Of a stretch of 64,000 bases of DNA, positions 46,538-54,357 are shown piece after piece. Position numbers and translations under genes: made by a program. Within the stretch, counting starts at the first letter, position 1; each line of letters opens with the position of its first letter. The notes under the pieces are model-generated. The model had not been told where the DNA came from and did not search any database. It saw nothing but the letters and a program-made list of their open reading frames with translations. The DNA comes from Oxalobacteraceae bacterium (GTDB taxonomy: Bacteria; Pseudomonadota; Gammaproteobacteria; Burkholderiales; Burkholderiaceae_D): assembly GCA_013284265.1 (NCBI GenBank), contig JABTBR010000032.1, positions 1 to 64,000 of the forward strand, read 5' to 3'.

Positions 46538-46656
46538 TGCTTATTCTCATCAACGCGGCCACGAATTCCTGTGCCATGCGGCCACTCATTCCTGCGCCAA
46601 AGCGGCCAGTCTTTCTTAAACACGTTGTCGATTCCTGCGTGAGCCACTGATCACCG
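46538..46656 (-). repeat. Left inverted array of ~20-24 bp repeats
   Basis: The outer end TGCTTATTCTCATC is followed by units of the form GGCCACnnATTCCTGnG (46,557; 46,580; 46,603 and degenerate copies to 46,656). It is the mirror of the array at 50,803-50,978. Arrays like these resemble multi-site transposase-binding ends, such as those of IS21-type elements. Confidence 0.7.
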
Positions 46657-46755
46657 TGCTGCCGGGCCGCGAATAAGGGACACTGGCAAGTTTCGCCAAA
46701 GCAGGGCGTAGAATCTTAACTTTGAAAAAACCGCCATCCACGGGCTTGAGATCAT

Positions 46756-49700
46756 ATGTCCTCCATATTTGTGGTCACGCCATCAGACATTCGGCAACTG
46801 AACGATAAGCAAGCCAGGGAGTTTGTGGCTCGCCTGTGTAAGGCAGAGCTGCGTGAGGAAGGTCTAGGAACAGCACCGATCACTTGGGGCGGCGACCAGC
46901 GAGCGGCAGACGGTGGTACCGACGTTAGAGTCACCATCACACAATCAGTCGAGCGGGCTGGCTACATCCCCAGAAACGCCACCATTTTCCAGGTGAAAGC
47001 GGAAAGCTTCATACCGAGTAAGATCCCAAAGGAAGTTGCTCCGAAAAGAGTGCTGCGTCCGTCGGTTCTGGAGTTAAGCAAGATATCTGGCGCCTACGTG
47101 ATTGTATCTACGAAGGATGACTGTTCGGACACCTCCTTAAAGAGTCGGGTAAAAGCCATTCATGACTGTCTAGCGCAGGTCGGTATACAAGATAGTGTGC
47201 ACCACGATTTTTTTGACTCCAATCGCCTTGCCGATTGGGTAGAGCATCATCCTGGCGTTCAGATCTGGTTGCGAAACATACTTGGCAAGTCGCTGCAAGG
47301 ATGGAGGCCATTTGGCGCCTGGGCTTACCGAGAACAAAGCAGTAATGACGAATATTTGTTAGACGAAAAGGTAAAAGTCTTCGCTCCCGATACCGAGCAG
47401 CCAATTCCAGTCATAGAGGCGATACAGCGGCTGCGTCTGCACCTCGCTGCGCCACGCAGATCGGTACGCATCGTCGGGCTTTCCGGTGTAGGAAAAACGC
47501 GGCTCGTGCAGGCACTTTTCGACGAGAGAATCCAGACGACTCCCCCTTCTTTGGATGCTGAGAACGTCATATTTACAGACATCTCAGACGATCCTCAACC
47601 GACGCCCCAAGATCTGGTGGAATCTCTGCTCGCGGAGTCCGCTGACTGCGTTGTAGTCGTAGACAACTGCTCCCAGGCGCTGCACGGCCGGCTGACCGAG
47701 CTCGTGCAGCGAAACCGCAGCAAGTTGAGCCTACTCACAATTGAATACGACATTCGTGACGACTACCCAGAAGGGACCGCGTGCTACCGCCTCGAAGGAT
47801 CATCTCCTGAAGTGATCACACAGCTTCTGAAGCGCCATTACAACGCACTCTCCGATTTGGACATCCATAAGATTGTCGATTTTTCCGACGGCAATGCGCG
47901 GGTGGCGTACGCTTTGGCATCTACCTCTGAGATAAAAGGTCAGTTAGCACAGCTGCGTGACGAGCAATTGTTTCGACGCTTGTTTTTCCAGAACCATAAC
48001 GAGGACACTGAGTTACTTCGCTGTGCTCAGGCTGCCAGTTTGCTGTATTCGTTTGATGCCGAAGATGAATCGGAAACGTCCGAGCTGGCAAAATTAGCGG
48101 GGATCGCGGGAACATCAGTTCTAAACTTTCAGCACTGCGTCGCCGAACTGATGCGACGAGGGTTGGTACAGCAACGTGGCCGATGGCGAGCCGTTTTACC
48201 ACACGCAATCGCTAACAGGCTTGCTTCGCTCAGCTTAGAGGCCCGTCCGGCAATAACCTTTATCGACAAGCTGGTCTCCAATAGCACCGTTCGTGTAGCG
48301 CGCTCTTTCTCTCGCCGGATAGGCATGCTCCATGAATCAAAAATAGCCGTCAGCATTGCTCATGAGCTGGTGAAGATCGAAGGTCTTCTGTGGAACGTCT
48401 GTCAGTTGAACGAACTTGGGCGTCAAATGCTGGGGAATATCGCCCCCTTGGCTCAGCGTGCTGTTCTGGAGAACCTATTCGCCGCGACTGCAGACGTATC
48501 GTTCACCGCCGTGGCACATCCACATCGCGCGCACTATACGCGGCTGCTACGCTCGCTGGCATATGATAAAGAGCTGTTTGACGTCGCTGCACAAGCCTTG
48601 CTCAGGTTCGCGTTGGCGGAAGATGAGAACTATCGCAGCGACTCTGTCCGCGATCTTCTAAAGTCACTATTCTCCGCCCATCTTTCTGGAACGTTGGCGA
48701 CGACAACTCAGCGCGCGCGGTTCATCCAATCGTTGTTCGACGCTGAAGACACGGCGAGAAAGAAGCTGGCTCTTAGTTTGTTGGGAGCGGCCTTGCAAGC
48801 GCGACATTTCTCCTCGCATTATGGCTTTGACTTTGGAGCGCTAAAGCGCGGATATGGCTGGCATCCAAAGACAGCAGAAGAAATTCGAAATTGGTACACG
48901 ACGTTCCTGAATCTTGCAGCCACAGCGGGGCAATCACGTAGTGAGATCGGAATGGAAGCGCGGGGCCTCATAGCCCACGTAATCCGCGAACTATGTGGGG
49001 ACGAGGTGTTAATGGCGACCGTCGCTGATATTGCGCACGGATTGAAGGCAGTGGATGGCTGGCCTGCAGGCTGGATCGCGGTACGAAATACCATCCGTTG
49101 GCACAAGGACGACTATGGCAGTGAGGTCCTGGATCGATTGCGTCTGCTTGAAAAAATACTTGCACCAAACGATTTGATGGGGAAGATTCAGGCCAAAGTG
49201 CTCTCCAACGGTATGTTCGTTACTGATGATTTCGACGATGATGAAGATACAGGCGAGAGCTACAGCGCAAGTATAGCCAGAGCCTTACAGGAAGTAGAGG
49301 CGCTCGGCCTAGCCGCAGCTTCCGATGACGTGTTATTGGCCACGCTACTCCCGAACCTGCTGACGACATCGAGAACATCAAGGTCGTATTACTTTGGTAT
49401 TGGAGTAGCACAAGCCTATTCGTCGTTCTCAGCACTTTTAGCACAGATAAAACAAGTGGTGATTGGACAGCCAGAGCAGCCTGTTGATCTGCAATTTGTC
49501 TGCGGGCTAGTGGTTGGTCGCCACAAAATTAAACCAAAAGACGTGTCGGATTTCTTAGACTCTGCCATCGCGGACGAAGTATGGGGCCGCTATCTCCCAC
49601 GGCTGCAACTTGCTAATGTGCTTGATGACGCCGGCTTTCTGCGCTTGCTCGAATCAATCCGATTGCGCATAGCACCTAGCTATGCATATCGCGATCTTGA

Positions 49701-50598
49701 AGCAGGAGGTAGAACCGCACCGCTGTCGGCGCAGCAAATTGCGACCTTGATAGATGCTTTAGCCGAGTTATCTGAAGGTGGTTTGAGCGTAGCGATCGAT
49801 ATCCTCTACATGGTCCTCTACAGCAAGGACGAACGAGACCAAGCATTCCTGAGCGATCTACAAGCCTATCTGGCCCGTCTTTTATCCACCGTGGACTGGG
49901 CAAAACTAGAGCTCACTATACTGAACAATTTGACGCATCTTGAATCTGTCATTGAGTTTGCCGTGTCAAATGGCGATCCACGTAGCGTCACAGCACCTCT
50001 ACTACTTCGCTTGATCGAACAGCAACGATCAAGCAATCGATTTCTGGGGAACCAACTTGGCGACGTCCTTCGTCCGCTCTTTGAGGAAAATCCGATTGCC
50101 GCGTTGGACATCGTGTTTGAACATGCCGATGACGGTTTTCTGCCGCGCTTTCTCACTACCATGGCGCCCAACCACTACGGTGAGTCCGTCCTCAGCGTCA
50201 TAACAGACTCGACCTGGCTGCTGTGGTGTGAAGATGCTCCTGAAAAATGGCGTTTTGCCGCTGAAGAATGCCTGCTTTTCGCGACGACAACCGTTGCCAA
50301 TACAGCAGAACAGCAAATAACAATAAGCCCCGCTGCAATCACCATCTTTCATAACACACCAGAGAAACGGGAGGTAATTGACATGTATTTAAATCGGCTC
50401 GTACCGACTAGTTGGTCCGGCTCACGTGCCGCCGTGATGCGGCAGCGGCTGCACCTCCTCGATGAACTGAACCCTACGGGGGACGCGCAGTTGCGCTCGC
50501 TGCTGGAGGATGCCAAGGAACGCTTTAACCGCAGCGTCCTCGACGAGGAGGCGCGGGAACAAAAGAACTATAACGAAGAATCGAAGTCCTTCGAGTGA
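46756..50598 (+). CDS. Nuclease-STAND NTPase, putative antiviral protein
   Basis: A 1280-residue protein. The N-terminal domain (about 1-180) looks like a PD-(D/E)XK nuclease: WGGDQRAADGGTDVRV with D56, then IFQVKAE (Q79-V-K81). The central NTPase has Walker A GLSGVGKT (241-248) and Walker B CVVVVDNC (298-305), followed by a winged-helix-like region. The C-terminal ~750 residues are helical repeats, suited to sensing a ligand. This plan (effector nuclease, STAND ATPase, helical sensor) matches the architecture of Avs and related STAND defence proteins, though it is shorter than most Avs. The exact family is not recognised. Confidence 0.75.
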   Translation: MSSIFVVTPSDIRQLNDKQAREFVARLCKAELREEGLGTAPITWGGDQRAADGGTDVRVTITQSVERAGYIPRNATIFQVKAESFIPSKIPKEVAPKRVLRPSVLELSKISGAYVIVSTKDDCSDTSLKSRVKAIHDCLAQVGIQDSVHHDFFDSNRLADWVEHHPGVQIWLRNILGKSLQGWRPFGAWAYREQSSNDEYLLDEKVKVFAPDTEQPIPVIEAIQRLRLHLAAPRRSVRIVGLSGVGKTRLVQALFDERIQTTPPSLDAENVIFTDISDDPQPTPQDLVESLLAESADCVVVVDNCSQALHGRLTELVQRNRSKLSLLTIEYDIRDDYPEGTACYRLEGSSPEVITQLLKRHYNALSDLDIHKIVDFSDGNARVAYALASTSEIKGQLAQLRDEQLFRRLFFQNHNEDTELLRCAQAASLLYSFDAEDESETSELAKLAGIAGTSVLNFQHCVAELMRRGLVQQRGRWRAVLPHAIANRLASLSLEARPAITFIDKLVSNSTVRVARSFSRRIGMLHESKIAVSIAHELVKIEGLLWNVCQLNELGRQMLGNIAPLAQRAVLENLFAATADVSFTAVAHPHRAHYTRLLRSLAYDKELFDVAAQALLRFALAEDENYRSDSVRDLLKSLFSAHLSGTLATTTQRARFIQSLFDAEDTARKKLALSLLGAALQARHFSSHYGFDFGALKRGYGWHPKTAEEIRNWYTTFLNLAATAGQSRSEIGMEARGLIAHVIRELCGDEVLMATVADIAHGLKAVDGWPAGWIAVRNTIRWHKDDYGSEVLDRLRLLEKILAPNDLMGKIQAKVLSNGMFVTDDFDDDEDTGESYSASIARALQEVEALGLAAASDDVLLATLLPNLLTTSRTSRSYYFGIGVAQAYSSFSALLAQIKQVVIGQPEQPVDLQFVCGLVVGRHKIKPKDVSDFLDSAIADEVWGRYLPRLQLANVLDDAGFLRLLESIRLRIAPSYAYRDLEAGGRTAPLSAQQIATLIDALAELSEGGLSVAIDILYMVLYSKDERDQAFLSDLQAYLARLLSTVDWAKLELTILNNLTHLESVIEFAVSNGDPRSVTAPLLLRLIEQQRSSNRFLGNQLGDVLRPLFEENPIAALDIVFEHADDGFLPRFLTTMAPNHYGESVLSVITDSTWLLWCEDAPEKWRFAAEECLLFATTTVANTAEQQITISPAAITIFHNTPEKREVIDMYLNRLVPTSWSGSRAAVMRQRLHLLDELNPTGDAQLRSLLEDAKERFNRSVLDEEAREQKNYNEESKSFE

Positions 50599-50802
50599 GC
50601 GTCTCCCTATTTTCAGTTTGGTTTGGCCAGGCTGGTCCGCCGCTTCCAATCGTAGATATACAGCGTGCATTTGCCTTTCACCGCTCATCTGGTGGAAGCG
50701 CGCTGTTCGACTGACGCTGTCGATTCAAAAAGCTGTTATATCGGTAGTGGCATTCATGTGTACTGACTCTCGTAAATGCACCCGTTCTACTCATATCCGG
50801 AC

Positions 50803-50978
50803 CAGGAATGAGTGGCGTGCAGCAACAATCGGCGGCTCGTGGTAAGAATTGGTGGCTTGAAGCAGGAATCAACGGCCTGAACAAGAATCGGTGGCTTACG
50901 CAGGAAATCGGCGGCGGGCTCAAGAAAGACCGGCCGTGTTGACGTAAGAATCGGTGGCCGTTCCGACGAGAATACGCA
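50803..50978 (+). repeat. Right inverted array of ~20-24 bp repeats
   Basis: About eight degenerate units of the type AGGAATCnnnGGCnnn, for example AAGAATTGGTGGCTTG, AAGAATCGGTGGCTTACG and AAGAATCGGTGGCCG, ending GACGAGAATACGCA. Unit spacing is irregular (about 19-24 bp). The STAND gene stop is about 200 bp to the left; 50,599-50,802 holds no supported gene. Confidence 0.7.
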
Positions 50979-51036
50979 ATTCAGCTCCGGCGTTTCCCGC
51001 TAAATGGTCATTTTAGAGTGTCACTTTATCCCGCTT

Positions 51037-51245
51037 TTAGCCAATGACGTGTGCGGACAATTCCACAATGAAATTGCTATCAAACTGGGAGTTTTCGATT
51101 CCACCGCCACGCGTCATATACCCGCAGGGATTGCAGACGACCCTGCAGCGTCCTATCGTGTAATCTAAAGATTCATGCATGTGGCCATGAACCCAAAGAT
51201 CTGCTTTGTCAGCCAATTGCCAGCGCTGTGATCGAACGAATTCCC
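51037..51245 (-). pseudogene. 3' fragment of a metallophosphoesterase gene
   Basis: The minus-strand frame ending at TAA 51037-51039 encodes WQLADKADLWVHGHMHESLD, then IGRCRVVCNPCGYMTRGG and ENSQFDSNFIVEL. HGHMH is the calcineurin-type phosphoesterase metal motif near the C-terminus. Only about 65 residues remain; no start or upstream metal motifs exist, and the 5' side runs into the cREC gene in another frame. It is a truncated relic. Confidence 0.7.
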
Positions 51246-51502
51246 GCTTCCATTTTCGCGCGCGCAGACGTGTTGGCTGAATGAACTGTCATCTTGGGCG
51301 AAGTGAATGCTCGAACAGCTACCGCCTCTTCCACCCAGACGACCACATCATAGCCAGTGCCACGTTTATCGTCGCCAAGGTCGTGATCAAGACTCAGCTC
51401 GGTCACCTTGCCGGTTTCAAGGAAGGCGATCACCTCATCGGGCTAGTACGCTCTTACCCATCCCGCTGGTGTCGCGCGCTCGTCGTTCAGAAATACTCGC
51501 AT
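51209..51502 (-). pseudogene. Cyclic-phosphate-processing receiver (cREC) domain protein, interrupted by TAG
   Basis: Read from ATG 51502: MRVFLNDERATPAGWVRAY, TAG at 51445-51443, then PDEVIAFLETGKVTELSLDH, DLGDD and a C-terminal SPKMTVHSANTSARAKMEAG. This matches the cREC domain found in RNA-repair contexts. The TAG falls at the position usually held by tryptophan (VYWPDEV), and the first acidic pair reads ND instead of the usual DD. Total length would be 97 residues. It runs in the same direction as, and 91 bp downstream of, the exonuclease-HAD gene. Confidence 0.72.
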
Positions 51503-51593
51503 TTCTTGCCTCTCGGTTCCAATAGATACATCGACATCTGCGCTTGGACATCAGCATGCATCAGCATGCGGTCGTCAAAACCCTGCAGTGCCG

Positions 51594-52691
51594 TTATTGC
51601 TTCTGAATCAGACCCAAGCGGCTGCGTATATCTTGTTCCAGTTCATCAGTAAGTCCGACTTTCGTTTCGCAGCACACCAAGTTCTCCAAGCCAGGTTGGA
51701 ACCAATACGGCCTATCGTCAATAGCGATCCAGCGCATCTGCGGCCACCCTGATTGCTCGATCCATCCTTCGATCTCTACTTGACGCTCATAGGGACCAAT
51801 ACGCTTGAACAGGTGCTGGACTTCATGCCAGTCTGGCGTCACATCAATTATCCGTTGAGCGATATCGGCACTGAAGTATGTCCGCAGGTCGTCGATTGTT
51901 TGGTCCTGACGCCATGCGCTACTGATGACGACTTCAACGTCAGGGAAGTCGCGCAAAATTTTTTCTAAGCGTGGAAGGTGGCAAAGCGTATCTGATTGAT
52001 AGCGGCAAGGGTCTGGATGAAGGACTCCGTCAAAATCGAGAAATAGAATTGTGTCACCCCGAGGACGAAGACGACCAGTATCAATGCCGGGATGCACGGC
52101 CGCAGGACTATTCAGATTTTGCTCTGTGATGGACCCTGTTTCTGGCATTAGGGTACTGAGCTCGTCGTCATGGTGCTCTGGAGCCTTGCTAACGACCTCT
52201 GAGGCCTCCGCCAGCCGCCATGCCTGATACCCTGCCCTGAGAGCTCGCGCGTCCGCTAAAGCGTGATGTGGCGGCCATTCTGGTGAAAACGCTCGCAGCA
52301 GTGCATGTTGGAACGTGGGATCGCGCGCAATTTCTGCGGTCAGCAAAAGCTTATCGCCTACCGATTCTGGATAGCTATCGAATTCGTCGCCAAGTAGAGC
52401 GTCCGCGAGCAGCTCCCAGTCCGTAAAGTGGTCGAAGATCAAAGTCGCTTTTTCGGACAAGGCATCAAACCACTGTCGCAGTCGCTGAGTGAGTTCTGTT
52501 CGTGTGCAGGTCACATTCGGGATGCGGCCCAATACAGGCAGGACGGCCGCGCGGACGAAATCACTGCAATCTTCAACCCGGTAATCGGTTCGCTCACCGT
52601 AGAATTCTCGACCATCCTCGGCTACCAGGGCAACGCTGATGAGGTCGATTTGAACAAAATCGGTGAATTCGGTATCAACGAACACTAGCAT
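51594..52691 (-). CDS. DEDD-type 3'-5' exonuclease fused to RNA-repair HAD domain
   Basis: About 365 residues. N-terminal RNase-T/DEDDh-like exonuclease (1-170): D6-T-E8 in VFVDTEFTDF, FDHFTDWELL, and H143/D147 in HHALADARALR. After an acidic linker the C-terminal HAD domain (215-365) has FLDFDGVLHPD (D219, D221), VVISSAWR and IAIDDRPYW, the form known from 'Swiss-army-knife' RNA-repair proteins. The combination suggests RNA end trimming plus end dephosphorylation. The ATG at 52691 starts the conserved core; a GTG at 52703 is possible. It overlaps the upstream gene end. Confidence 0.78.
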   Translation of the reverse strand: MLVFVDTEFTDFVQIDLISVALVAEDGREFYGERTDYRVEDCSDFVRAAVLPVLGRIPNVTCTRTELTQRLRQWFDALSEKATLIFDHFTDWELLADALLGDEFDSYPESVGDKLLLTAEIARDPTFQHALLRAFSPEWPPHHALADARALRAGYQAWRLAEASEVVSKAPEHHDDELSTLMPETGSITEQNLNSPAAVHPGIDTGRLRPRGDTILFLDFDGVLHPDPCRYQSDTLCHLPRLEKILRDFPDVEVVISSAWRQDQTIDDLRTYFSADIAQRIIDVTPDWHEVQHLFKRIGPYERQVEIEGWIEQSGWPQMRWIAIDDRPYWFQPGLENLVCCETKVGLTDELEQDIRSRLGLIQKQ

Positions 52692-53106
52692 CAGTTGGCT
52701 CACAGTCAGTCGACGGCGAAGAACGGTCAGTCGCTAACTTCAATAGGTGCTTTACACGCTCACGACCGTCAGGGCTGTCTTTGCTCTCAGATTGATCTGG
52801 CGGCTTGGTAAATTTCACGAGGTAACTTGAATGCAGATTACCACACTGTACAGCGAGTAATTCATGCTTCATTTTAGCTTCTTCTGAGCTGATCAGACCC
52901 AGTAACCTTCCCATGCGAACAGCTCCCTTGAGGTACGCAAAGCGCTCGTCAATGTTGTATTGGAAACCTGCCGCGCGCTCTGGTGGGGCAGTTGCGACGG
53001 CATGTTGCAGTCGTTCTTTTTCAACGCCAAGAAGCAATTCAAAATACTGGTGAAAATGATGCTGCAGCTCCGAGTTATCGGCACCGCGTTGCAAATCGTG
53101 CTTCAT
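52675..53106 (-). CDS. Hypothetical protein, 143 aa
   Basis: The ATG at 53106 has GGA six nt upstream. The protein is largely helical (NSELQHHFHQYFELLLGVEK; MKHELLAVQCGNLHSSYLVK) with a charged tail. Its 3' end overlaps the exonuclease-HAD start, so the two are probably coupled. No family recognised. Confidence 0.55.
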   Translation of the reverse strand: MKHDLQRGADNSELQHHFHQYFELLLGVEKERLQHAVATAPPERAAGFQYNIDERFAYLKGAVRMGRLLGLISSEEAKMKHELLAVQCGNLHSSYLVKFTKPPDQSESKDSPDGRERVKHLLKLATDRSSPSTDCEPTDASVR

Positions 53107-53141
53107 AAAAATTCCAGTTGCTAGACTCGTCGCCCTTACGG

Positions 53142-53495
53142 TTACGTTGAGTAAAAATGGACAACGAGGTCCCAGAGCCATTTGATAATAACAGCCACAA
53201 TTCCCAATACGAATATACTCATCCACAAAACGAATCCACGGATTGCCATGTAGACGAAGCCGAGGGTGCCTGTCAGCTGAGCAGTTCGTTCCAGCCATCG
53301 AGGGCCGAGCTCCCATCCCAGATTCTCATGCAAAACTGTAGGCAGGATGCCGCCAAGAATTCCTGCCGTAAGCGCGCAGCCCAGGATCAAAACTGCTTGC
53401 CCTCCTGACAAACTCTGGAATGTGACCGCCGGCATTCGGAGGGTGATCGCTGCGCTCAGAAGCAATACAGCTGCAATGTATGCGGCAGACCACAT
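53142..53495 (-). CDS. Small membrane protein, 117 aa
   Basis: Three to four hydrophobic segments (YIAAVLLLSAAITL; AVLILGCALTAGILGGILPT; LTGTLGFVYMAIRGFVLW; SIFVLGIVAVIIKWLW). No domain recognised. It lies 2 bp from the lipoprotein gene on the same strand, so the pair is probably co-expressed. Confidence 0.6.
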   Translation of the reverse strand: MWSAAYIAAVLLLSAAITLRMPAVTFQSLSGGQAVLILGCALTAGILGGILPTVLHENLGWELGPRWLERTAQLTGTLGFVYMAIRGFVLWMSIFVLGIVAVIIKWLWDLVVHFYST

Positions 53496-53497
53496 GC

Positions 53498-53857
53498 TTA
53501 GAGCTTCGTCTCGGACAGAGAGTAGCTTTCTACAACGCCTTTTTTGTCGAAACTGATCCGAAGGTACTTGCCAGTGATGCCACTTGATCCGGTCACAATT
53601 TTTACAAAGGGAATCATACCGACTCCCGAGGTTTGAGACATCTGGTATGCCCAGTACTCTTTACCGTCGTTGGTGCCGATCTCTGAAGGCTCTCCGAAGG
53701 CAACGCGCAGATCGGCCTTGGTTGTCTTGCCTTTTACGATCTTCTGCTCAATCGTCGCATTCGACTCGCTGGCGATCGAAGTGTTGCCGATGGCGCAGCC
53801 AGTAAGACTGGTCACCGTGATCGCCGCCACCAGTATGGGAATGCACAGCTTTTTCAT
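53498..53857 (-). CDS. SmpA/OmlA-like small lipoprotein
   Basis: About 119 residues with lipobox LTGC after a signal sequence (MKKLCIPILVAAITVTSL). The middle (IVKGKTTKADLRVAFGEPSE) is the BLIP/SmpA-type fold with a conserved GKTTKxxVxxxxGxP pattern. It is probably a periplasmic lipoprotein. The ATG at 53857 begins the signal peptide. Confidence 0.72.
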   Translation of the reverse strand: MKKLCIPILVAAITVTSLTGCAIGNTSIASESNATIEQKIVKGKTTKADLRVAFGEPSEIGTNDGKEYWAYQMSQTSGVGMIPFVKIVTGSSGITGKYLRISFDKKGVVESYSLSETKL

Positions 53858-53991
53858 GTTTTTTTTCCCGCGAATTTCGTTAGAAATGGGTTTTTTTCCC
53901 TTGGAATCGAAATATATCCGTAAATCCGTCAAATGTCACTCATAGTTGTCATATAGTTCCTTATAGTTGGTGGACTGCTTTAGCTCCTCGA

Positions 53992-54267
53992 ATGAAGCTT
54001 GCAGTCATGAAAAAGCCAAATGAACAGCTGTCCGCAAGGGAGGTTTTCGGAAGAAATCTGCGCCGAGCTCGGCGTCTAAAAGACGTATCGCAAGAAGAAC
54101 TGGCGTTGCGAGCTGATCTGAGCCGTACCTATGTCAGTGAGGTCGAACGCGGCGTCAGGAACGTTTCGATCGACAATATGGGGCTCTTGTCACAGGCGCT
54201 GGGCGTGCCACTGCGCGACCTTGTTGATCCCGCGCTATTTAAGACACTCGACGCACCACCTGAATAG
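53992..54267 (+). CDS. XRE family helix-turn-helix regulator, 91 aa
   Basis: HTH_3 domain across residues 18-75: GRNLRRARRLKDVSQEELAL, then SRTYVSEVERGVRNVSI and LSQALGVPLRDL. No other domain. It precedes the 318-residue unknown gene by 90 bp on the same strand and probably regulates it. An ATG at 54007 (MKKPNEQL) is an alternative start. Confidence 0.8.
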   Translation: MKLAVMKKPNEQLSAREVFGRNLRRARRLKDVSQEELALRADLSRTYVSEVERGVRNVSIDNMGLLSQALGVPLRDLVDPALFKTLDAPPE

Positions 54268-54357
54268 GCAAAGAAGCTATGCTCGTTCTTGGAAAATTAT
54301 TAATACATGAACCCGCGAGCCAATTGGGCGCCGCAACTTTGCTGAAAGGCCCCACTC

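Larger units (their letters stand above)
46538..50978. mobile_element. Repeat-bounded single-gene cassette carrying a STAND nuclease
   Basis: Two inverted repeat arrays with matching outer ends (TGCTTATTCTCATC and TGCGTATTCTCGTC; 23 of 31 positions agree over the first 31 bases) bracket one gene and nothing else over about 4.4 kb. No transposase is inside. It therefore looks like a passenger unit moved in trans, or a gene caught between two decayed element ends. TCAGC occurs just outside the left end and two bases outside the right end, a possible but imperfect target duplication. Confidence 0.5.

Noticed and set aside
50803-50978. CRISPR-like repeat array
   Set aside because: Units are degenerate, spacing is irregular at about 19-24 bp with no unique spacers, and an inverted mate exists at 46,538. 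This fits element ends, not a CRISPR array.
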